Of a DNA stretch of 12,500 nt, positions 1 through 12,500 are shown piece by piece. The notes below the pieces were generated by a model, which worked only from the letters and a program-made list of their open reading frames with translations, ran no database searches and was not told the DNA's origin. The stretch's first letter is position 1; each line of letters starts with the position of its first letter. The DNA lies in assembly GCF_000306675.2 (NCBI RefSeq), contig NZ_CP024871.1, positions 3,527,501 to 3,540,000 on the forward strand. The letters are read 5' to 3'. A program made the translations under genes and the position numbers. This DNA is from Leptospira mayottensis 200901116 (lineage in GTDB: Bacteria > Spirochaetota > Leptospiria > Leptospirales > Leptospiraceae).

Positions 1-451
1 CCGAGTTTTGGGACAGACTCTTATCTAAAACTAATAGAAAAGATTAAAGAAGCTCTGAAAAAATCAAAGTTATGTTCAAACAATCATGTCCATGCCTGTG
101 GAGTCGGAATAATTACGTCTTTGGTGATTATGAACTACATGAGTATTTTCTTCGAGCAAACAAGTAGGCTTGGTTCCCAGAATTGGCATTTCTGGAGACA
201 CTGTTCGTTACGAAAGAATCGTAAATCGAGGTGCCATTGGATTCGAAAGGTAATCGTTCAAGCGATCTGGAGTCAAGCATGCGAAAAAATAAAAGAATTT
301 TATGCAAAGTTATGTGCTAAAAAAATCGATCATCGCTGCCTCACGCAAAATGATCGGAGTTCTTTATACAATGATTTGAACGGGCGAACTTTTTGATTCT
401 ATATCCGAAAAAATGTTAAATCGAAAATTAGCTCAATATGGGCTTACATAA
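1..451 (+). pseudogene. IS110-family transposase, 3' remnant (frameshifted)
   Basis: This is the C-terminal half of a transposase of the IS110/IS116/IS902 family (DEDD-type recombinase with a transposase-20 domain), recognisable only when frames are joined. Frame 1 gives KLIEKIKEALKKSK and GVGIITSLVIM, which is the helix-hairpin-helix entry 'PGVGIIT' of the family. From about 167 frame 2 gives [18 protein letters not shown], the hallmark 'GLVPR..SGdt.R.grI' block, and ends in TAA at 251. Frame 1 resumes with [10 protein letters not shown] and IKEFYAKLCAKK up to about 328. Frame 2 resumes at 329 with IIAASRKMIGVLYTMI, is cut by TGA at 377, and continues to KMLNRKLAQYGLT and a natural-looking stop at 449-451. 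Upstream, MSMP in another frame at about 87-98 suggests one more indel. So there are at least three frame changes and one or two nonsense codons: the gene is dead. The 5' part lies outside the window. The family call is firm; the likeness to Leptospira IS1533 is from memory. Confidence 0.78.
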
Positions 452-937
452 AAAATAGCGGGGGCTTGGCATAAGACATAAGAGAGAATGAGATAGCCGT
501 AACGAGAAAGCAAAAAGTTTACGGAACTAAGAATTAACTGAACACACGTTACGATAACAATAACTCGGCGCGATCTTTCCATAAATTGGCTCTGAGGTAA
601 AAAATTAGGGAAAACACTAAGAACCCGTCTCAAAACTTCAAAATGTAGGAACTACTACAATTTTAAAGTGACAGGAAAAACCGCCAATGTGAGTAATCTG
701 TAGGAACTCCCACGTTTTTTAGAAACTTGCTGGATCGTTTAGAAATATTTTAGAGCTTCCTGTATCAATGCCTTGGACTTATTTTATGAATTATGTTCTA
801 AATACTCTGAAATTGAAATTTCCCTTCAGACTTTTTCAAACCAATCCCTTGACGATTCGTTGCAAATTTTCTATATATATTTCAAAAGTTTTCAAATTAT
901 AGCAGTACAATCTCCATTTATTTATTTCAATTACCAC
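452..937. other. Gene-poor spacer after IS remnant
   Basis: No convincing gene is visible. Short open frames here (for example 433-633 on the minus strand, 66 codons) have no ribosome binding site, no recognisable domain, and overlap the end of the transposase remnant and the start of a repeat. The stretch holds one copy of the interspersed repeat (about 626-716) and the promoter of the phasin-like gene at its right end. The rest looks like decayed, AT-rich intergenic DNA. Confidence 0.6.
626..716 (+). repeat. Interspersed repeat, copy A
   Basis: Begins with GTCTCAAAACTT (627-638), contains a small hairpin TGTAG/CTACA (644-648 with 655-659), and ends with TAGGAACTCCCAC (701-713). The first and last words match copy C (GTCCCAAAACCTT at 10928-10940; TAGGAGTTCCCAC at 10985-10997), with the distance between them differing by 17 bases. 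It is the shortest and least certain of the three copies. No open reading frame or transposase-like end structure is visible in it. Confidence 0.5.
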
Positions 938-966
938 TTGACACTTTATTGTGCGCCGCATAATTT
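938..966 (+). promoter_or_regulatory. Promoter of the phasin-like gene
   Basis: A perfect -35 TTGACA (938-943) is followed after exactly 17 bases by a -10-like TAATTT (961-966). Transcription would start near 973, leaving a leader of about 35 bases that contains the ribosome binding site. It reads as a housekeeping sigma-70 type promoter. The spacer holds a small palindrome TGCG-C-CGCA (952-960), whose meaning is unknown. Confidence 0.6.
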
Positions 967-991
967 TGGTTTATTCTCAGTGCAGAAAAAC

Positions 992-1328
<337 letters not shown>

Positions 1329-1331
1329 TTG

Positions 1332-1370
<39 letters not shown>

Positions 1371-1381
1371 ACTTCTATACA

Positions 1382-2068
1382 TTAAAAATCAATTTCGTTT
1401 GATAAATCTGGAGCGGAAGCAAGACTTAATCTTTCAACCAATCTTTCTTGTGCGGAATTTTTTTTCTCTTCCATCAAGATTTCAAAAGAAGTATTCATCA
1501 TTGCCACATTTCGGTCGATTTTTCTTTGAATCAGTCGTTTTAAAAGTTCTTTCCTAGATTGAAATAATTCCTGGATAGAAATTCCTTTTTGAGAAAAAGT
1601 TTCTTCGATTAAGTCGAGAGTTTCATAATCAGAAGCAATCGCCGAATAGGTAAACGAATCCAATTCCATCTCGCCTAAAAGACTTTCCCAAAGTTTAGAA
1701 TTTTTGCGTTCCATGTTTCTGCATTCATAACCTTGACAGATTGAAGAACCGTAAAAGGAATAATTTTGACTGAGAGGGTCTCCACTGAAAATTGGATGAA
1801 TCATACATCCTATTCTTTTTCCGAAAGCTCCCAAAAAAGGGCAATTATAAACGAGTTCGTCTTTTCTCCGAATGGTTTCTTCTTTCTTTTCTCGAACCTT
1901 TCGATATTCGGCCATTGTCCAAGGTTTTTGAAAATCCACGGAATTTTTAAATTCTTCCGTCCTTTCGAAGATCAATTTTCGAATTTTATCGGAACTCAGA
2001 TCCAAATTGAAAATCCCACAACAGGACCCGCATGAAAAATTACCCCTCTCGGGTTGACAAAGACTCAA
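1382..2068 (-). CDS. Cysteine-cluster (YkgJ-like) protein
   Basis: This 228-residue protein has a cysteine pattern like the YkgJ / CxxCxxCC metal-chelating family: C4, then C13-G-S-C16-C17, then C76 in NCPFLG, C88 with H91 in GCMIHP, and C111 and C116 in CQGYEC. Such sets usually bind a zinc or iron ion, or an iron-sulphur cluster; the exact role is unknown for nearly all members. The C-terminal half (about 125-228) is helical and charged, without recognisable motifs. No signal peptide or membrane segment is seen, so it is probably cytoplasmic. The start is a TTG directly downstream of the CHAT gene: the CHAT stop TAA (2077-2075), two codons, then TTG, all in the same frame. No good ribosome binding site precedes it, so translation is probably coupled to the CHAT gene. 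The first in-frame ATG (codon 52) would lose the CxxCC motif. It is the last gene of the leftward series. Confidence 0.75.
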   Translation of the reverse strand: MSLCQPERGNFSCGSCCGIFNLDLSSDKIRKLIFERTEEFKNSVDFQKPWTMAEYRKVREKKEETIRRKDELVYNCPFLGAFGKRIGCMIHPIFSGDPLSQNYSFYGSSICQGYECRNMERKNSKLWESLLGEMELDSFTYSAIASDYETLDLIEETFSQKGISIQELFQSRKELLKRLIQRKIDRNVAMMNTSFEILMEEKKNSAQERLVERLSLASAPDLSNEIDF

Positions 2069-2074
2069 TATATT

Positions 2075-3904
<1,830 letters not shown>

Positions 3905-4052
3905 AGTTCAAAATCCAGGATCAAATTGTAACACTGGAACATTTTTTTCCAGAATTCTTTTTGTTTGGAAAAATAAAAAGGAAATTCCCTTACCGGAATT
4001 TTGATTTCATACAATCTTGGAAATTTCTTTCCGAAGAGTTATTTTTCCGGTT
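3905..4052 (-). promoter_or_regulatory. Spacer before CHAT gene with hairpins and possible promoter
   Basis: This 148-base gap breaks an otherwise tight gene series. It holds a hairpin CTGGAA / TTCCAG (3934-3939 with 3947-3952) and a wider inverted repeat ACCGGAA / TTCCGGT (3992-3998 with 4045-4051). On the minus strand there is an extended -10-like TGTTACAAT (3933-3925), which would start a transcript near 3918, 14 bases before the CHAT ATG; no good -35 is seen. The CHAT gene may therefore have its own promoter, or the hairpins may adjust its level relative to the sigma gene. Confidence 0.35.
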
Positions 4053-5738
<1,686 letters not shown>

Positions 5739-5759
5739 GCACTTAGGTTTGAGTCCCGC

Positions 5760-6657
<898 letters not shown>

Positions 6658-6659
<2 letters not shown>

Positions 6660-6686
6660 TTTTCTTGAATTCAATTCAAGAAAATT
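6658..6686 (+). terminator. Hairpin at the end of the M23 gene
   Basis: A perfect 14-base inverted repeat AATTTTCTTGAATT / AATTCAAGAAAATT (6658-6671 with 6673-6686) is separated by one base, so the real loop takes a few base pairs. It overlaps the stop codon. There is no T run after it, so it may act as a weak terminator or as a 3' end protecting hairpin. Confidence 0.5.
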
Positions 6687-7192
6687 AGAAAATCCAATCC
6701 GTTGAGTTCGCTCTCCGTTAAGAAAGTTTAACGACTTACCGTTTCTTTTTTCTACTTAGAATTTACAGATGCAAATTTGTCCGTTCTATGAATAACCCGC
6801 GTTTTAGAAGTTATCGGCTATGTTTTAAAAATAGAAATTTTTCAGATTTCGTTCCGCTAACAATCGAGCCAAATTCCTCCGACAAAATTGTAGGAAATAT
6901 AAACGAGCAGAACCATCTCCGACTTCCAAAACTCAAAAGAAATTAACTTCAATCATTCTCGGCAAGTTCATAATCAAGGGTAAGAGTTCTCACGGATTGT
7001 TTATTGTGGGGTTTATGAATTTTCGAGCAGTCTTTTACGTTGTCTAAGTTCCTATTGGAGTTTCCACGTCCTAAGATTGGTACAAGAGTTCCAAATAAGA
7101 ATTTCCGAAAACGATTCTAATCTTCCGTAATCGAAGCAAGAATGATTTTCTAAATTTAATTTTTGAAACTTTGCTTCAAAGAATTACTACGA
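6687..7192. other. Spacer between convergent M23 and dnaE genes
   Basis: No gene is visible in these roughly 500 bases. The right half holds repeat copy B (about 6923-7085). Near dnaE a weak hairpin, TTTGAA / TTCAAA (7162-7167 with 7175-7180), followed on the minus strand by AATTAAATTT, may end the dnaE transcript. The left half shows nothing I can name. Confidence 0.5.
6923..7085 (+). repeat. Interspersed repeat, copy B
   Basis: Can be aligned by eye with copy C over about 150 bases in the same orientation. Shared words in the same order and at nearly equal spacing are AATCATTC (6951), AGTTCTCAC (6985), GTTTATGAA (7011) and TTCCAC (7062). Spacings are 34, 26 and 51 bases here against 32, 28 and 48 in copy C. 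Many substitutions show that it is old. No coding potential is seen. Confidence 0.6.
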
Positions 7193-10774
<3,582 letters not shown>

Positions 10775-10819
10775 AACTTAGACTAAATTCTGTAACTTTT
10801 TATAAAATAATACAAATCT

Positions 10820-10879
10820 GAACCAGGCAGATTTTTGTTTATTTCTAATTTTTCCGTAAGAAAAATTAGAAGCTGGTTC
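10820..10879. other. Nested hairpin upstream of dnaE
   Basis: The inner stem is a perfect 12-base inverted repeat TTCTAATTTTTC / GAAAAATTAGAA (10843-10854 with 10860-10871) with loop CGTAA. The outer stem GAACCAG / CTGGTTC (10820-10826 with 10873-10879) closes around it with a 16-base one-sided bulge. No T run follows on either strand. It may end the gatB transcript, act in a dnaE leader, or be a remnant of a mobile element. Confidence 0.5.
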
Positions 10880-10923
10880 TTAAAATGCAAGAACTCCTTT
10901 ATCCAGGAAAAAATCTTCTTGGA

Positions 10924-11082
10924 GTTTGTCCCAAAACCTTAAAAGAAACCAATTACAATCATTCAGTAAGTTCGTAACAAAACGTAGGAGTTCCCACAAA
11001 TTACATCCCTTTAGTGGTTTATGAACTTTTGAATCTTCTTTTTCATCATCCAATCCTACGAGAATTCCCACAGATTAGAGTT
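10924..11082 (+). repeat. Interspersed repeat, copy C
   Basis: This copy shares its order of words with copy B (AATCATTC at 10957, AGTTCCCAC at 10989, GTTTATGAA at 11017, TTCCCAC at 11065) and its left and middle words with copy A. Inside it, TAGGAGTTCCCAC (10985) and ACGAGAATTCCCAC (11058) are two related blocks about 73 bases apart, so the unit itself may be a decayed duplication. Confidence 0.6.
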
Positions 11083-11204
11083 TTAAAGCAAGCTCTTACT
11101 GACCTACATGAAAGATACTATGAATTTTGAGATAAATACCTAAGCTAGAACGCAAAATTCCAGGCACCTGTTGTATAATTCTCGGTAGCTTATAGAGCAT
11201 TCAT

Positions 11205-12500
<1,296 letters not shown>

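Noticed and set aside
433..633. 66-codon open frame on the minus strand
   Set aside because: No ribosome binding site or known domain; it overlaps the transposase remnant and the start of a repeat, and looks like chance coding in spacer DNA.
6687..7192. Possible CRISPR array or tRNA in the spacers
   Set aside because: The repeats are two or three diverged copies far apart, not regular direct repeats with spacers, and no cloverleaf-like sequence was seen.
10880..11071. 63-codon minus-strand open frame between gatB and dnaE
   Set aside because: It falls almost wholly in repeat copy C and has no motif; the corresponding frame is not kept open in copy B as far as can be seen.

Overview
The window looks like a chromosomal segment of a pathogenic Leptospira (spirochaete). 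The evidence is the low GC content, AT-rich spacers carrying diverged copies of a 'TAGGA(AC/GT)TCCCAC' type repeat, a decayed IS110-family transposase of the kind common in this genus (IS1533-like), and protein sequences that read as spirochaetal DnaE and GatB. The species is inferred from general knowledge; no search was run.

Layout, left to right. 1-451 is the 3' part of a broken IS110-family transposase. 452-937 is a gene-poor, repeat-bearing spacer. 1008-1328 (+) is a small phasin-like coiled-coil protein with a clear promoter, ribosome binding site and hairpin terminator. Four leftward genes then lie in series, listed in transcription order: a divergent ECF-like sigma factor (5722-4817), an anti-sigma-like protein with a C-terminal beta domain (4781-4053), a CHAT caspase-like protease (3904-2075), and a cysteine-cluster (YkgJ-like) protein (2068-1382). 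Divergent from the sigma gene, with only 37 bases between, is a secreted M23 metallopeptidase (5760-6659, +). A 530-base spacer with a diverged repeat follows. Then comes dnaE, the replicative DNA polymerase III alpha subunit (10723-7193, -), a 480-base spacer with a nested hairpin and a second repeat copy, and the 3' part of gatB (12500-11205, -), whose start lies outside the window.

The most interesting part is the sigma / anti-sigma-like / CHAT protease / cysteine-cluster series. It has the parts expected of a switch in which a sigma factor is held by a partner and released by, or acts upstream of, a caspase-like protease. This is an inference from gene order and domains, not a demonstrated pathway. 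dnaE and gatB are ordinary housekeeping genes, although dnaE shows an intact-looking PHP metal site and a possible leaderless start.
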